The notes: a model not told the origin generated them from the letters alone. A stretch of DNA of 64,000 nucleotides from DAITQM01 sp036832975 (GCA_036832975.1 DAITQM010000013.1:1-64000), one strand, 5' to 3'. Numbered from the stretch's first letter, positions 41,769 to 51,710 are shown. A program made the numbers and translations.

Positions 41769-43568
41769 TCAATCCGCGCTGTTTTGCAAAAATTCCGGAA
41801 AGGCGGTGATGGGTTTGTTTTCTTGCATCATCGCCTGGCGGACGAGTGGGATCGGTGGGCCGCCGTAGCTCAGGAAGGCGTCGTGGAAGGCTTTCCAGGC
41901 GGCGCGGCCGCCGCGGCTTGCGGTCCAATCGTCGCGCAGGCGCATGATCATCAGTTTGCCCATGTTGTAGTTGAGGTAGGCCAGGTCGTAAGTGCCGCGC
42001 GCCGCCTGTTGGATGGCGTTGCCTTCGTCCTGGAATCCTTGCTCGATGAAGAAACGGCGGGCGTCGTCCACTGTCCAGCCTTGGGTGTGCAGGCCGAGGG
42101 ACGACAGGAAGCGGGCGTTGCGCAACAGGGCATTGGCGATCTGGCCGATTCGGGCTTCGGGGTCGCCGTGGCGCAGGCCGGCGTCGAGCATCATCTCTTC
42201 GGTGTAGTGCGCCCAACCCTCGGCGAAGGCGTAGCCGACGTAGGCCCGGCCGAAGATCCACGACGCGCGGTTGGCGTGCAGGAAGTTCAGGAAATGACCG
42301 GGCCAGACTTCGTGGATAGATGTGGCTAAAAGGTCGGCCTCGCCGGGAATGTAATCGGCCTGTACCTGCGGCGGCCAGGCGGGGTTCGGCGGGGCGATGT
42401 TGTACACGCTGGGCTGATTTTTTTCCCACGGGCCGGGAATGTTGATGTAGGCGAAGTTCGACCGGGCGTAAGGCGGCGCTTCGGCGACCAGGGCTTCTTC
42501 GGTCCCGGGAATCGAGACCAGATCGGCGTCGAGCAGGAAGGCTTTCAGTTCGCCGAGTTGGCGGCGCGCCGCTTCGACTGCGCCACCGGCCGGCTTGTTG
42601 GCGGCCATTTTGGCGAAACAGGCGCGGAGATCGGTGCCCGGCGCGTATGTTCGACAAGCATCGGCCAGCGCTTGCTGATTGCGTTTTAGATCGGCGCGCG
42701 CGATGGCTTCGAGTTCGGACAGCGGTGCATCGACACGCTCGGTCTCCCACAGCATCCGGCGGTAGAGATCCGGGCCGAGTGCAAAATCGCCGGTGGCGGC
42801 ATCTCGCTCGCCCTTCAGCCATTCGGCCAGCGATTGCATCGCGGCCACCGCTTCGGCATTGGCGGCGGCATACGTGCGGAGCAGTTCTTGATCCTCGACT
42901 GCAGCCCAGGCCGCCGGCGCTTCGTCCCTGAAATACGTTGCATAGCCTGTGAAGGCGTCAATGCCGAATTCGAGCCAGGTCGCCGGCATCGGCATTTCAA
43001 GGTTGGCCTGAATCTGGGCGGCGGCGGGTGGGAGGTTTTTGAGATAGGCGGTAAAGGCCCGCAGTCGTTCCGCCGGTGGCGCGTAATTGAGCGTGATGTA
43101 GGGGCTCGGGTCGAGCGAGTCCGACATCCAGCCCAGGTAATAAATCGGGTTGCGAAACGGCCAGCGCACGGTGTCCATCCAGAACATGTCGTGATCGAGG
43201 CGGGCGATGAAATAATCGCGCTCGAAGCGCTGGCGGGCGGTCAAGTCAGCATCGGTATAGCCCTGCGCGGTGGCGCGCGCCCGTTTGAGCCGGTCGATCT
43301 CGGCCTCGATGCCGGCCCGGCTCCAGTCCGGCAACCGGCCGTCGAATTCGTGCCGGCCCTGGAATACCGCCCACGCCGGATGGGCTTCGAGGCTGGCTTC
43401 GAGGTAATCGTTGACGAACACCGCCCAGCTTTTTTCGCTGGTGTGTTCCGTTTGGGCGGCCTGCCCGGGTGCCGCTTCCGGTTCCACCCGGCCGGCCGGG
43501 GCGTTGCTCTGCGGCTGGCAAGCAGTCAGGGCAACGATTGACAACAACACCGAAAGTAATCGATTCAT
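41769..43568 (-). CDS. DUF885 family putative metallopeptidase lipoprotein
   Basis: 599 residues. Start at 43568, with AGGAGG upstream and a lipoprotein signal (MNRLLSVLLSIVALTAC). DUF885 signatures are strong: SIHEVWPGHFLNFLHA (an HExxxxH zinc-site candidate), YAFAEGWAHYTEEMMLDAGL and YNMGKLMIMRLRDD. Such proteins are thought to be zinc peptidases; substrate unknown. It overlaps ampG by ATGA, so it may act on cell-wall-derived peptides, which is inference. Confidence 0.85.
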   Translation of the reverse strand: MNRLLSVLLSIVALTACQPQSNAPAGRVEPEAAPGQAAQTEHTSEKSWAVFVNDYLEASLEAHPAWAVFQGRHEFDGRLPDWSRAGIEAEIDRLKRARATAQGYTDADLTARQRFERDYFIARLDHDMFWMDTVRWPFRNPIYYLGWMSDSLDPSPYITLNYAPPAERLRAFTAYLKNLPPAAAQIQANLEMPMPATWLEFGIDAFTGYATYFRDEAPAAWAAVEDQELLRTYAAANAEAVAAMQSLAEWLKGERDAATGDFALGPDLYRRMLWETERVDAPLSELEAIARADLKRNQQALADACRTYAPGTDLRACFAKMAANKPAGGAVEAARRQLGELKAFLLDADLVSIPGTEEALVAEAPPYARSNFAYINIPGPWEKNQPSVYNIAPPNPAWPPQVQADYIPGEADLLATSIHEVWPGHFLNFLHANRASWIFGRAYVGYAFAEGWAHYTEEMMLDAGLRHGDPEARIGQIANALLRNARFLSSLGLHTQGWTVDDARRFFIEQGFQDEGNAIQQAARGTYDLAYLNYNMGKLMIMRLRDDWTASRGGRAAWKAFHDAFLSYGGPPIPLVRQAMMQENKPITAFPEFLQNSAD

Positions 43569-44932
43569 GAAAACCTCCTGGGTGAGGGAGGCGGTCCCGC
43601 CGCACGGTTGAATGCCTGCGGGTAGCGCCGTTTGAGTTCGGGGGTCAGGAAGGCGAGGATGGCGAGACTGGGCAGCACGGCGGCGGCGGTGAGCACGAAA
43701 AACAACGGCCAGTCGCCACCCAATCGATCGATCAGCCAGCCGCTGCCCGAAGCCAGCGTCGTGCGCCCGAAGTTGCCGATCGAGGCCAGCAAGGCGTATT
43801 GCGTGGCGGTGAAGGTATGGCTGGTCAGAAAGGTGATAAAGGCCATGAAAGCGATGGTACCGAGGGCGGCGGTGAAGCCGTCGAGGGTCACGGCCACGGC
43901 CAGTAGCCAGGTTTGCGGACCGGCCAGCGCCAGCCACGAAAACAACAGGTTGGTGGCGGCCATCGCCAGGCCGCCGATGACCAGGCCGCGCAGGATGCCG
44001 AAGCGGGCGTTGACCAGACTGCCGGCGATCGCGAAGATCACCGTCACCCACCAGTTGAGCATTTTCGAATAAGTGCCGATCTGTTCGTTACTGAAGCCGA
44101 TTTCCTTGTAGAACACGATCGACATGCGGCCGAGCAGCGCTTCGCCGATTTTGAACAGCAGAACGAAAGCCAGAATGCCGAGCGCCAGGCGGAGGCCGTT
44201 GCGCGTGAAAAATTCGGCCAGCGGCGCGACGACGAGGCGACCGAAGCCGGATTCGCCGCCGGCTGCCGGTGGCGCCGCGGCGGCTGGCGCGGCCGGTGCA
44301 ATAAGCAAGGTGAGGGTGATGAACGGCAGCCACAACGCGGCGAGCAGCAGGTAGGCGCTGTTCCAGCCGCCGGCGAGGTGATCGACCATCCAGAACGGCA
44401 GCGCGCCGATCAGGCCGTATCCGGTCCACCAGCCGGCGGTCGCCATTGCCGCGCCATAGGAAATGCGCGCTTGATCGCGGCGTTCGATCAGTTCGACGCG
44501 GTAGGCGTCGATGGCCACGTCCTGGGTGGCGGAAAAAAAGGCGATCGCCAGCAGCAACGCCACGGTCAACGGCAGCACGTGCGCCGGATCGACGCGGCTG
44601 AGCGCCAAGGTCGCGGCCAACAGCCCGATCTGCATCGCGATAATCCAACCACGCCGGCGGCCGAGTCGGGTGAACCAGCCGGGCCGGTAGCGGTCGAGCA
44701 GTGGCGCCCATAAAAAGTTGATGGCGTACAGCACGCCGACGCCGCCGAGCATACCGATCGCGCTGCGGCTCAGTCCCAGTTCCTCGAACCAGGCCGTCAT
44801 CGCCGAACCGAACAGCACCCACGGGTAACCCGAAGCGATGCCGAGCAGGAAGATCACTGCCAGCCGCTTGTCGCGCCACGCGGCCAGCAGCGCGCCGGCG
44901 CGGGTGCGTGGCGCCGGAAGACTAATCGGCAT
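43565..44932 (-). CDS. ampG: AmpG-type muropeptide permease (MFS)
   Basis: 455 residues with about 12 membrane helices. AmpG features are IFLLGIASGYPWVLFGSAMT, FLWAPLLDRY, FFSATQDVAIDAYRVEL and AMATAGWWTGYGL. AmpG imports anhydro-muropeptides for cell-wall recycling. It follows xth (start overlapping xth's end by 11 bases) and precedes the DUF885 gene with a 4-base overlap. Confidence 0.88.
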   Translation of the reverse strand: MPISLPAPRTRAGALLAAWRDKRLAVIFLLGIASGYPWVLFGSAMTAWFEELGLSRSAIGMLGGVGVLYAINFLWAPLLDRYRPGWFTRLGRRRGWIIAMQIGLLAATLALSRVDPAHVLPLTVALLLAIAFFSATQDVAIDAYRVELIERRDQARISYGAAMATAGWWTGYGLIGALPFWMVDHLAGGWNSAYLLLAALWLPFITLTLLIAPAAPAAAAPPAAGGESGFGRLVVAPLAEFFTRNGLRLALGILAFVLLFKIGEALLGRMSIVFYKEIGFSNEQIGTYSKMLNWWVTVIFAIAGSLVNARFGILRGLVIGGLAMAATNLLFSWLALAGPQTWLLAVAVTLDGFTAALGTIAFMAFITFLTSHTFTATQYALLASIGNFGRTTLASGSGWLIDRLGGDWPLFFVLTAAAVLPSLAILAFLTPELKRRYPQAFNRAAGPPPSPRRFS

Positions 44933-45704
44933 AATCGACGATCAGCGGGGCGTGATCGGAAAAGCGCTGGTCTTTGTAAATAGCGGCTTGGGTGGCGCGG
45001 GCGGCGAAACCCGGAGTGGCCACCTGATAGTCGATGCGCCAGCCGACGTTCTTTTCCCAGGCTCGCCCCCGGTTAGACCACCAAGTATATTGTTCCGGGC
45101 GCGGATCGAGGCGGCGGAAGACATCGACCCAACCCCAGCGGCCGAAGACGTTGTCGAGCCAGGCGCGCTCGGCGGGCAGAAACCCCGAATTTTTCCGGTT
45201 GCCGCGCCAGTTCTTGAGGTCGATTTCGCGGTGCGCGATGTTCCAGTCGCCGCAGATGATGTATTCTCTCGGCTCGACGCCGCGCCGTTGGCGGGCGAGC
45301 CTTTTCAAGTGCGGTTCGAGTTCGGCCATCACCTCGAATTTGACGGCCTGGCGTTCGGGCCCGGACGATCCGGATGGCAGGTACAGCGAAACGACGCTGT
45401 AGCCCGGCCAATCGGCCTCGAGCCAGCGGCCTTCACTGTCGATGTGTGACTGACCCAGCCCGTAGCGCACGGCCGTCGGCCGCAGGCGGGCGTAAAGTGC
45501 CGTGCCGCTGTAGCCTTTGCGCGTCGCCGGAAAGTAATAGCAGTAATAGCCTTGCGGGTAGAACTCGAGATCGTGCAGTTGGGCGAGTTCGGCCTTGATT
45601 TCCTGGAAGCAGACGACGTCCGCCCGCTGGGCGGCGAGCCAGGCGAACAAACCTTTGCGCGCCGCCGAACGCAGCGAGTTGACGTTGAGGGTGATGATGC
45701 GCAT
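44922..45704 (-). CDS. xth: Exodeoxyribonuclease III
   Basis: 260 residues from the ATG at 45704 (MRIITLNVNSLRSAARKGLF). EEP-fold AP endonuclease: VVCFQEIKAE (catalytic Glu), GYSGTALYARL, YIICGDWNIAHREIDL (Asp, Asn) and the end RFSDHAPLIVDY (Asp-His). It repairs abasic sites and has 3'-5' exonuclease activity. The longer frame upstream runs into pyrE antisense and was not used. Divergent from pyrE, as xth/pyrE often are. Confidence 0.93.
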   Translation of the reverse strand: MRIITLNVNSLRSAARKGLFAWLAAQRADVVCFQEIKAELAQLHDLEFYPQGYYCYYFPATRKGYSGTALYARLRPTAVRYGLGQSHIDSEGRWLEADWPGYSVVSLYLPSGSSGPERQAVKFEVMAELEPHLKRLARQRRGVEPREYIICGDWNIAHREIDLKNWRGNRKNSGFLPAERAWLDNVFGRWGWVDVFRRLDPRPEQYTWWSNRGRAWEKNVGWRIDYQVATPGFAARATQAAIYKDQRFSDHAPLIVDYAD

Positions 45705-45710
45705 GGCGCT

Positions 45711-45722
45711 CCAGTATACTGG
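45711..45722. promoter_or_regulatory. 12-bp palindrome in the xth-pyrE divergent region
   Basis: CCAGTATACTGG contains TATACT on both strands, so it could provide -10 boxes in both directions, although only 6 bases separate it from the xth start. Could equally be an operator. Confidence 0.3.
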
Positions 45723-45750
45723 CAATTCCGACGACGCCTGACCGCTTCCT

Positions 45751-46389
45751 GTGCTGCGTACCCATTCCCGCCAATTGATCGAAATGGCGCTCGCTGCCGG
45801 GGCACTCCGCTTCGGCGACTTCACGTTGAAATCGGGCCGCCGAAGTCCGTATTTTTTCAATGCCGGAGTGTTTTCCGACGGCGCCGGTCTCAAAGCGCTC
45901 AGCGGCTTTTACCGCGCCGCGTTGGACGAGGCCGGGCTGGCCTTTGATATGTTGTTCGGTCCGGCCTACAAGGGCATCGTGCTGGCCGCGGCGCTGGCGA
46001 TCGACTATGCCGCCGGCGGCCGCAATGTCCCTTTTGCCTACGACCGCAAGGAAGACAAAGACCATGGCGAAGGCGGCCGGCTGGTCGGCGCACCGCTCGG
46101 CGGCCGGGTGCTGATCGTCGATGATGTCTTGTCGGCCGGCACCTCGGCGCGCGCCGCAGTGCGTACGATCGAGGCCGCCGGCGCAGTGGCGGCCGGCTTG
46201 GTCGTCGCCCTCGACCGCCAGGAGCGGGGCCTCGAGAACGGGGCCGCCGGCGAATTCGAAGCCGCCGGCATCCCGGTGGTCAGCGTCGTCACGCTCGATG
46301 ACCTCGCCGCTTATCTCGAACCAGCAGCCGGTGGCGCGGTCGAAAAAGCGGCATTGCTTGAATATCGCCGCCGTTGGCGGTGTAATTAA
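45751..46389 (+). CDS. pyrE: Orotate phosphoribosyltransferase
   Basis: 212 residues. The GTG start gives an N terminus (LRTHSRQLIEMALAAGALRF) that aligns in length with E. coli PyrE. Motifs: FTLKSGRRSPYFFNAG, LFGPAYKGIVLA, AYDRKEDKDHGEGG and the PRPP loop VLIVDDVLSAGTS. It makes OMP in pyrimidine synthesis. Confidence 0.95.
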   Translation: MLRTHSRQLIEMALAAGALRFGDFTLKSGRRSPYFFNAGVFSDGAGLKALSGFYRAALDEAGLAFDMLFGPAYKGIVLAAALAIDYAAGGRNVPFAYDRKEDKDHGEGGRLVGAPLGGRVLIVDDVLSAGTSARAAVRTIEAAGAVAAGLVVALDRQERGLENGAAGEFEAAGIPVVSVVTLDDLAAYLEPAAGGAVEKAALLEYRRRWRCN

Positions 46390-46393
46390 CCCC

Positions 46394-47053
46394 ATGAACA
46401 CGCCATTGCACCGGACTTTTTCCGCCGCCGCGGCCGTCGTGCTGCTCGCTTGCGGGTGGGCGTTCTCCGCCGCGGCCCAGGAAGCGGTCTACAAATGGGT
46501 CGATGAAAATGGCGAGATCCATTACGGTCAGAGCCTGCCGCCGGGCTACAAGGATCTCGCACACGAGAAGCTGAACCAGAGTGGCACCGTCATCGGCCGC
46601 ACCGGCCGGGCCTTGACCGCCGCGGAGCGCGAGGCGCTGGCCGCTCAGGAAGCGATCGTCCGCCAAGCTGCGATGGAGCACGAGAACCAGGAGAAAAAAG
46701 ATCGCCTGCTGCTCGCCGCTTATCGTTCGGAAGCAGACATCATGAATGCGATGAACGGCGAGTTGAACGTCCTTAACGAACAATACACCCTGGTGACCAA
46801 TTCCATTCAGGAACAGCGCAAAAGCCTGCGCGAACTTGCCGCCCAGGCCGCCGTGCTCGAACGCGCCGGCCAACCGGTGCCGGAGCACTTGGTCGCGCCG
46901 CTCGCCGCTTTGCGTACGGTGATCGCCCGCCTGCGCGGCCAGATCGAGCGCCTCGAGGAACAGATCGCGTTCTCGCGCGCCACCTACGAAAACGACCTCG
47001 CCCGTTATCGCAGCCTGGCCGCTGAAGCCGCCGCCGCCGCGCCAGGCGGGTGA
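46394..47053 (+). CDS. DUF4124 domain-containing secreted protein
   Basis: 219 residues. Signal peptide (AAAAVVLLACGWAFSAAAQE) followed by the DUF4124 motif EAVYKWVDENGEIHYGQSLP, then a long helical, Glu/Arg/Ala-rich coiled-coil region. Function unknown. It begins 4 bases after pyrE and may be cotranscribed. Confidence 0.8.
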   Translation: MNTPLHRTFSAAAAVVLLACGWAFSAAAQEAVYKWVDENGEIHYGQSLPPGYKDLAHEKLNQSGTVIGRTGRALTAAEREALAAQEAIVRQAAMEHENQEKKDRLLLAAYRSEADIMNAMNGELNVLNEQYTLVTNSIQEQRKSLRELAAQAAVLERAGQPVPEHLVAPLAALRTVIARLRGQIERLEEQIAFSRATYENDLARYRSLAAEAAAAAPGG

Positions 47054-47066
47054 TCCACTCCCGGGC

Positions 47067-47798
47067 ATGTATACCCGCTGTCCCGATTGCAATACCGTTC
47101 ACGCCATCACCGCTGCTGATCTGGCCCAAGCCGGCGGTATCGTCACTTGCGGCGATTGCCGCAAGGTGTACAACGCGCTGACCTCGCTGTTCGACCGCCG
47201 GCCGGACAGCGGCGAGGCGCCGGCGGTCGGTCGCGAGGCGAGCGGCATGCCACCGGTGCTCCGGCCGGTGCTGGAACTCGAAGCGCCACCGGCCCCGGCC
47301 ATGGCGCCGGTGGTCGTTCCGGCCGCACCATCCGGGAACGAAGTGCCGGATGCGGTGGGTATTGACGCCATCCCGGCGCGCCGTTGGCCGTTGGTGGCCT
47401 GGTCGGTGGCGGCGCTCGTTCTGTTTGCGGTACTGGGCTGGCAGGCCGATCCGTTGTGGCGTCCACCGCCGGAAATGGCGCGGCCGTCAGCCGGCCCGCG
47501 CGCTTGGCGCATCGTCAGCCAGGACCACCATCCGCATCCGGCGCGCCAGGACGCGACGATCATCAGCCTCGAATTGTTGAACGATAGCCCCGATCCGGCG
47601 TTGCCGCCGCGGCTGGAAATGCGCTGGTTCGATATGACCGAAAATTCAGTCGCTTTGCGGCGCTTCGCGGCCGCCGAGTATCTGGGCGCCGAGCGCGATC
47701 CGCTGGCCCCGATCGGTGGCGGCGAACGCGTCAGGGCGTTGCTGCAGCTTCGCGTCCCGGTCAACGCCACCGGCGGATATGAATTCAAGCTTTATTGA
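47067..47798 (+). CDS. Zinc-ribbon and DUF3426 domain membrane protein
   Basis: 243 residues. N-terminal MJ0042-type zinc ribbon with two CxxC pairs (YTRCPDCNTVHAI, VTCGDCRKVYNAL), a variable Pro/Ala linker, one membrane helix (WPLVAWSVAALVLFAVLGW) and a C-terminal DUF3426 domain. In gammaproteobacteria this gene commonly stands before fis, as here. Function unknown. Confidence 0.85.
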   Translation: MYTRCPDCNTVHAITAADLAQAGGIVTCGDCRKVYNALTSLFDRRPDSGEAPAVGREASGMPPVLRPVLELEAPPAPAMAPVVVPAAPSGNEVPDAVGIDAIPARRWPLVAWSVAALVLFAVLGWQADPLWRPPPEMARPSAGPRAWRIVSQDHHPHPARQDATIISLELLNDSPDPALPPRLEMRWFDMTENSVALRRFAAAEYLGAERDPLAPIGGGERVRALLQLRVPVNATGGYEFKLY

Positions 47799-47972
47799 CC
47801 TATCTCAAAGGGAAATTCTGCTGAAGTCAGAGCACCCCGGGCAACGGTTTTGTGGTAGGCTTCTCGACCCGGACAACGGGATCGGCGGCTGCAGGCTGGG
47901 GGTGATGCAGCGGGCCGTGACAGACATCATCGGAATACCATCCCCCCGACATCATTGCAGAATACTTATTCG

Positions 47973-48218
47973 ATGAATCGTGCCAGTGCGCCTACACCGT
48001 TGTATCAGTTCGTGGATCGCCTGGTTGCCGACTATCTGCGCGATCTGAACGGCTCCAATCCCGGTAAGCTCTACCGCAAAGTGCTCAACGAGGTCGAGCC
48101 GGCGATGATCCGGGCGGTCCTGGCGCATACCCACGGCAATCAATCCCGGGCCGCCGAAATCCTTGGCTTGACACGGACGACTTTGCGCCAGCGCGTCCGG
48201 CAATACCGTTTGCCGTGA
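47973..48218 (+). CDS. fis: Fis family DNA-binding protein
   Basis: 81 residues from the ATG at 47973 (an in-frame start at 47955 is possible). The end (VLAHTHGNQSRAAEILGLTR, TTLRQRVRQY) is the Fis helix-turn-helix. As a nucleoid protein it bends DNA and tunes rRNA and growth-related promoters. Between DUF3426 and purH, the common gammaproteobacterial order. The 174-base gap upstream has no gene; it probably holds the fis promoter. Confidence 0.93.
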   Translation: MNRASAPTPLYQFVDRLVADYLRDLNGSNPGKLYRKVLNEVEPAMIRAVLAHTHGNQSRAAEILGLTRTTLRQRVRQYRLP

Positions 48219-48272
48219 TCGCCGTCCGGCGCGCCGGTCTGGATTGAAAGCCCTGCCCGGCGCCGCTTCGCG

Positions 48273-49850
48273 ATGACCGCCCCTGTCGCCCCCACCGTCC
48301 CGCCCCCGCGCCGGGCCCTGCTCAGCGTCTCGGACAAAACGGGCCTGGCCGAACTGGCACAGGCGCTTGCCGCGGCCGGGGTCGAACTGATATCGACCGG
48401 CGGCACGGCGCGCTTTCTGGCCGACCTCGGGCTGGCCGTCACCACCGTCGAGAAGCTGACCGGGTTTCCGGAAATCATGGACGGCCGGGTCAAAACCCTG
48501 CACCCGCGGGTGCACGGCGGAATCCTGGCCCGCCGCGACGTCGATAGCGCAGTGCTGCTCGAAAAGCGGATCCAGCCGATCGACTGGGTGGTCGTCAACC
48601 TCTATCCGTTCCGTGAAACCCTGGCGCGGCCGGCGGCCGGCGACGGCGAGATCAACGACATGATCGACATCGGCGGCCCGGCGCTGATCCGGGCCGCCGC
48701 CAAGAACCGGCGCTGGGTGACCGTCGTCACCGACCCCGCCGATTACCCGGCGATCATCGCCGCATTGCCGGCCCAGCCGGCGAGCGAAATGCGGCAAAAG
48801 CTCGCCGCCCAGGCGTTCGCCCGGGTCGCAGCCTATGACACAGCGGTGGCCGGCTGGCTGGCGGCGGACCGTGCGGCCGGCGGTATGCCGGAACAGATGC
48901 TAGTTGAATTAGCTAAATATCGCGAGTTGCGTTATGGCGAAAACCCGGAGCAGCGCGCTGCGCTGTACACCGCCGGGCCACCGGCGCCGGGCAGTTTGGC
49001 GGCGGCCGAACCGGTGCAAGGCAAGGCGCTGTCTTACAACAATTTCCTCGATGCCGACGCGGCGTGGAGCCTGGTCACGGCGCTCGGCCCGGCGGCCGCC
49101 TGTGTCATCGTCAAACACGGCAATCCGTGCGGCACGGCGCGCGGCCAGGATCCGGCCGACGCCTACCGCAAGGCGTATGCCACCGACCCGCAATCGGCTT
49201 ATGGCGGCATCATCGCATTCAATGCCGCGCTCGACGAGGCCGCGGCACGAGCCATCGTCGAAGGCCAGTTCGCCGAGGTGATCCTCGCTCCGGCATTGGC
49301 GCCGGGCGCGGGCGCGGTGCTGGCCGGCAAACTGAACCTCAGGGTGTTGCTCGTCGCCCAGCAGCCGGCGCGGCCGGCGCGGGAAGCGTTCGATATCCGG
49401 CGCATCGGCGGCGGTTACCTGGTGCAGGAACCCGACACCGGCAGCAGCTCGCCCCGCATGTGGCGCCGGGTCACGCGCCGCGCCCCGGCGGCGGACGAAG
49501 CATCCGATCTGGAATTCGCCTGGCAGGTCGCACGGGCCGTGAAATCCAACGCCATCGTTTATGCCCGCGGCGGGCAGACGCTCGGTATTGGCGCCGGGCA
49601 GATGAGCCGCATCGACGCGGCCCGATTCGCCGGCCTGAAAGCCGCCGATCAGGGGTTCGACCTGGGCGGCGCGGTCATGGCCTCGGACGCCTTCCTGCCG
49701 TTCCCCGACAACGTCGAAGAAGCGGCCCGCCTCGGCATCAAAGCCATCGTCCAGCCCGGCGGCTCGATCCGCGACGCAGCCGTCATCGCCGCCGCCGACA
49801 CCCACAACATCGCCATGCTGTTCACCGGCCGCCGCCATTTCCGGCATTGA
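48273..49850 (+). CDS. purH: Bifunctional AICAR formyltransferase / IMP cyclohydrolase
   Basis: 525 residues. It performs the last two steps of purine synthesis. N-terminal IMP cyclohydrolase: ALLSVSDKTGLAELAQAL, ELISTGGTARFL, EIMDGRVKTLHPRVHGG. C-terminal formyltransferase: LRYGENPEQRAALY, GKALSYNNFLDADAAW, IVKHGNPCGTARG and SDAFLPFPDNVE. Complete; ends in FTGRRHFRH. Confidence 0.96.
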   Translation: MTAPVAPTVPPPRRALLSVSDKTGLAELAQALAAAGVELISTGGTARFLADLGLAVTTVEKLTGFPEIMDGRVKTLHPRVHGGILARRDVDSAVLLEKRIQPIDWVVVNLYPFRETLARPAAGDGEINDMIDIGGPALIRAAAKNRRWVTVVTDPADYPAIIAALPAQPASEMRQKLAAQAFARVAAYDTAVAGWLAADRAAGGMPEQMLVELAKYRELRYGENPEQRAALYTAGPPAPGSLAAAEPVQGKALSYNNFLDADAAWSLVTALGPAAACVIVKHGNPCGTARGQDPADAYRKAYATDPQSAYGGIIAFNAALDEAAARAIVEGQFAEVILAPALAPGAGAVLAGKLNLRVLLVAQQPARPAREAFDIRRIGGGYLVQEPDTGSSSPRMWRRVTRRAPAADEASDLEFAWQVARAVKSNAIVYARGGQTLGIGAGQMSRIDAARFAGLKAADQGFDLGGAVMASDAFLPFPDNVEEAARLGIKAIVQPGGSIRDAAVIAAADTHNIAMLFTGRRHFRH

Positions 49851-49972
49851 GTCCTGGCGGGCTGCGATGCGAGAGCCGATGAGACCGAAGGCCCCGAACC
49901 TCGTACCTCGTTCTTCGTTCCAAATGCCCCTTTTCAGTTCTCACCCCGCCAGCGGGAGAGCGCATCTCTCCT

Positions 49973-51001
49973 TCATCCCAGCCGCCGTATTCCGACCGCC
50001 TGGCGCAGGCGTTTGAGGAACGGGCCGGTGATGGCACGGGCGCGGGCGGCGCCTTGGTGCAGGACGCTTTCGATGCGGGCCGGGTTGGCGAGGAGGGCGG
50101 CGTAGCGTTCGCGCGGGGCGGCGAGTTCGGCGTTGATTTTATCGAAGGTCTGCTCTTTGGCCTCGCCCCAGGCGATGCCAGCGGCGTAAGCGCGACGCAT
50201 GGCCTCGCGTTCGTCGCGGCTGGCGAAAGCGGCGTAGATCGCAAACAGCGCGCCGGTCGCCGGATCCTTGGGCACACCCGGTTCGAGCGAGTTGGTGACG
50301 ATGCGCATGATCGCCTTGCGCAGTTGTTTTTCCGGCAGCCACAAGGGGATCGTATTGTCGTAGCTCTTGCTCATCTTGCGCCCGTCGAGGCCGGGCAGCA
50401 CGGCGAGGTCATCGTCGATGCGCGCCGCCGGCAGCACGAAATGCTCGCCGTAGAGGTGGTTGAAGCGCTGGGCGATGTCGCGCGCCATCTCCAGGTGCTG
50501 GACCTGATCTTTGCCGACCGGCACGTCGTGGGCGTTGAACAGCAGAATGTCGGCGCTCATCAGCACCGGGTAGTTGAATAGGCCCATCGAGACGCCGAAA
50601 TCCGGATCCTCGCCGCGTTCGAGGTTCTCCTGGACCGCGGCCTTGTAGGCGTGGGCGCGGTTGAGCAGGCCCTTGGCGGCGACGCACGATAAAAGCCAGG
50701 TCAGTTCCGGGATTTCCGGAATGTCTGATTGGCGGTAGAACACCGCCCGATCGGTATCGAGACCGAGCGCCAGCCAGGTGGCGGCGATCTCAAGGGTCGA
50801 GCGGTGGACGCGCGCCGGATCCTGGCATTTGACCAGGGCGTGGTAGTCGGCGAGAAAATAAAATGACTCGGTCGCCGCATTGCGGCTGGCGGCGACTGCC
50901 GGCCGGATGGCGCCGACGTAGTTGCCGAGGTGCGGCGTACCGCTGGTCGTAATGCCGGTCAGGACGCGGCGGGGATGGGCACGGGATCGGTCGGGCGGCA
51001 T
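49973..51001 (-). CDS. trpS: Tryptophanyl-tRNA synthetase
   Basis: 342 residues, class I synthetase. HIGH-equivalent motif TTSGTPHLGNYVGAI near the N terminus and KMSKSYDNTIPL as the KMSKS loop. DQVQHLEMARDIAQRFN and LLSCVAAKGLLNRAHAYK are typical TrpRS. Convergent with purH; the 122-base gap between them holds no gene. Confidence 0.95.
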   Translation of the reverse strand: MPPDRSRAHPRRVLTGITTSGTPHLGNYVGAIRPAVAASRNAATESFYFLADYHALVKCQDPARVHRSTLEIAATWLALGLDTDRAVFYRQSDIPEIPELTWLLSCVAAKGLLNRAHAYKAAVQENLERGEDPDFGVSMGLFNYPVLMSADILLFNAHDVPVGKDQVQHLEMARDIAQRFNHLYGEHFVLPAARIDDDLAVLPGLDGRKMSKSYDNTIPLWLPEKQLRKAIMRIVTNSLEPGVPKDPATGALFAIYAAFASRDEREAMRRAYAAGIAWGEAKEQTFDKINAELAAPRERYAALLANPARIESVLHQGAARARAITGPFLKRLRQAVGIRRLG

Positions 51002-51084
51002 GCCGCAGGTTCCTTTCGGGGGTGGCGCAAAAACAATTATTATGCCCTGCCGCCCCGGCCCAGGACTGTAAGAGGAATGCCGAA

Positions 51085-51684
51085 ATGGACCTGATCAGCG
51101 CGATCCTGCTGCTTTTTCTGACCCTCGACCCGGTTGGCAACGTGCCGATCTTCCTCTCGGTGCTCGCCCAGGTGCCCGCCGCCCGCCGCCCGCGGGTGAT
51201 CTTGCGCGAGCTGATTTTGGCGCTCGGCGTCCTGCTCACTTTTTTGTTCGCCGGGCCGTACCTCCTCGGCGCGCTGCACCTCAGCCAGGAGGCGATCAGC
51301 ATTGCCGGCGGCATTATCTTGTTTCTGATCGCGTTGAAAATGGTCTTCCCGGTGCCGCGGCCCAGCCGCGCCGAGGAAGAGATCGCAGGCGAGCCGCTGT
51401 TGGTGCCGCTGGCCGTGCCGCTGGTCGCCGGGCCGTCGGCGATCGCCGTGCTGCTTTTGATGGCGACCCGTGAGCCGGAGCGTCTCGGCGTCTGGGCCCT
51501 GGCCCTGTTCGTCGCCTGGCTGGTCAGCGTCGTGATCCTGCTCGCCGCGCCGCTGTTACAGCGCCTGCTCGGCCGCCGTGGGCTGATGGCGATGGAGCGC
51601 TTGATGGGCATGGTGCTCGTCGCCCTGGCGGTGCAGATGTTCCTCGACGGCCTGGCGGCGTGGTCGGCGCGCGGCGTCGTTTGA
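51085..51684 (+). CDS. MarC/YhgN family membrane protein
   Basis: 199 residues with about six membrane helices. ATG at 51085 with AGAGGA upstream. Family motifs: LLFLTLDPVGNVPIFLSVL and VPLAVPLVAGPSAIAVLLLM. Once linked to drug resistance, but its role is not established. Divergent from trpS. Confidence 0.88.
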   Translation: MDLISAILLLFLTLDPVGNVPIFLSVLAQVPAARRPRVILRELILALGVLLTFLFAGPYLLGALHLSQEAISIAGGIILFLIALKMVFPVPRPSRAEEEIAGEPLLVPLAVPLVAGPSAIAVLLLMATREPERLGVWALALFVAWLVSVVILLAAPLLQRLLGRRGLMAMERLMGMVLVALAVQMFLDGLAAWSARGVV

Positions 51685-51710
51685 TCTTGGTCAATACCTT
51701 CCCCGAAGGG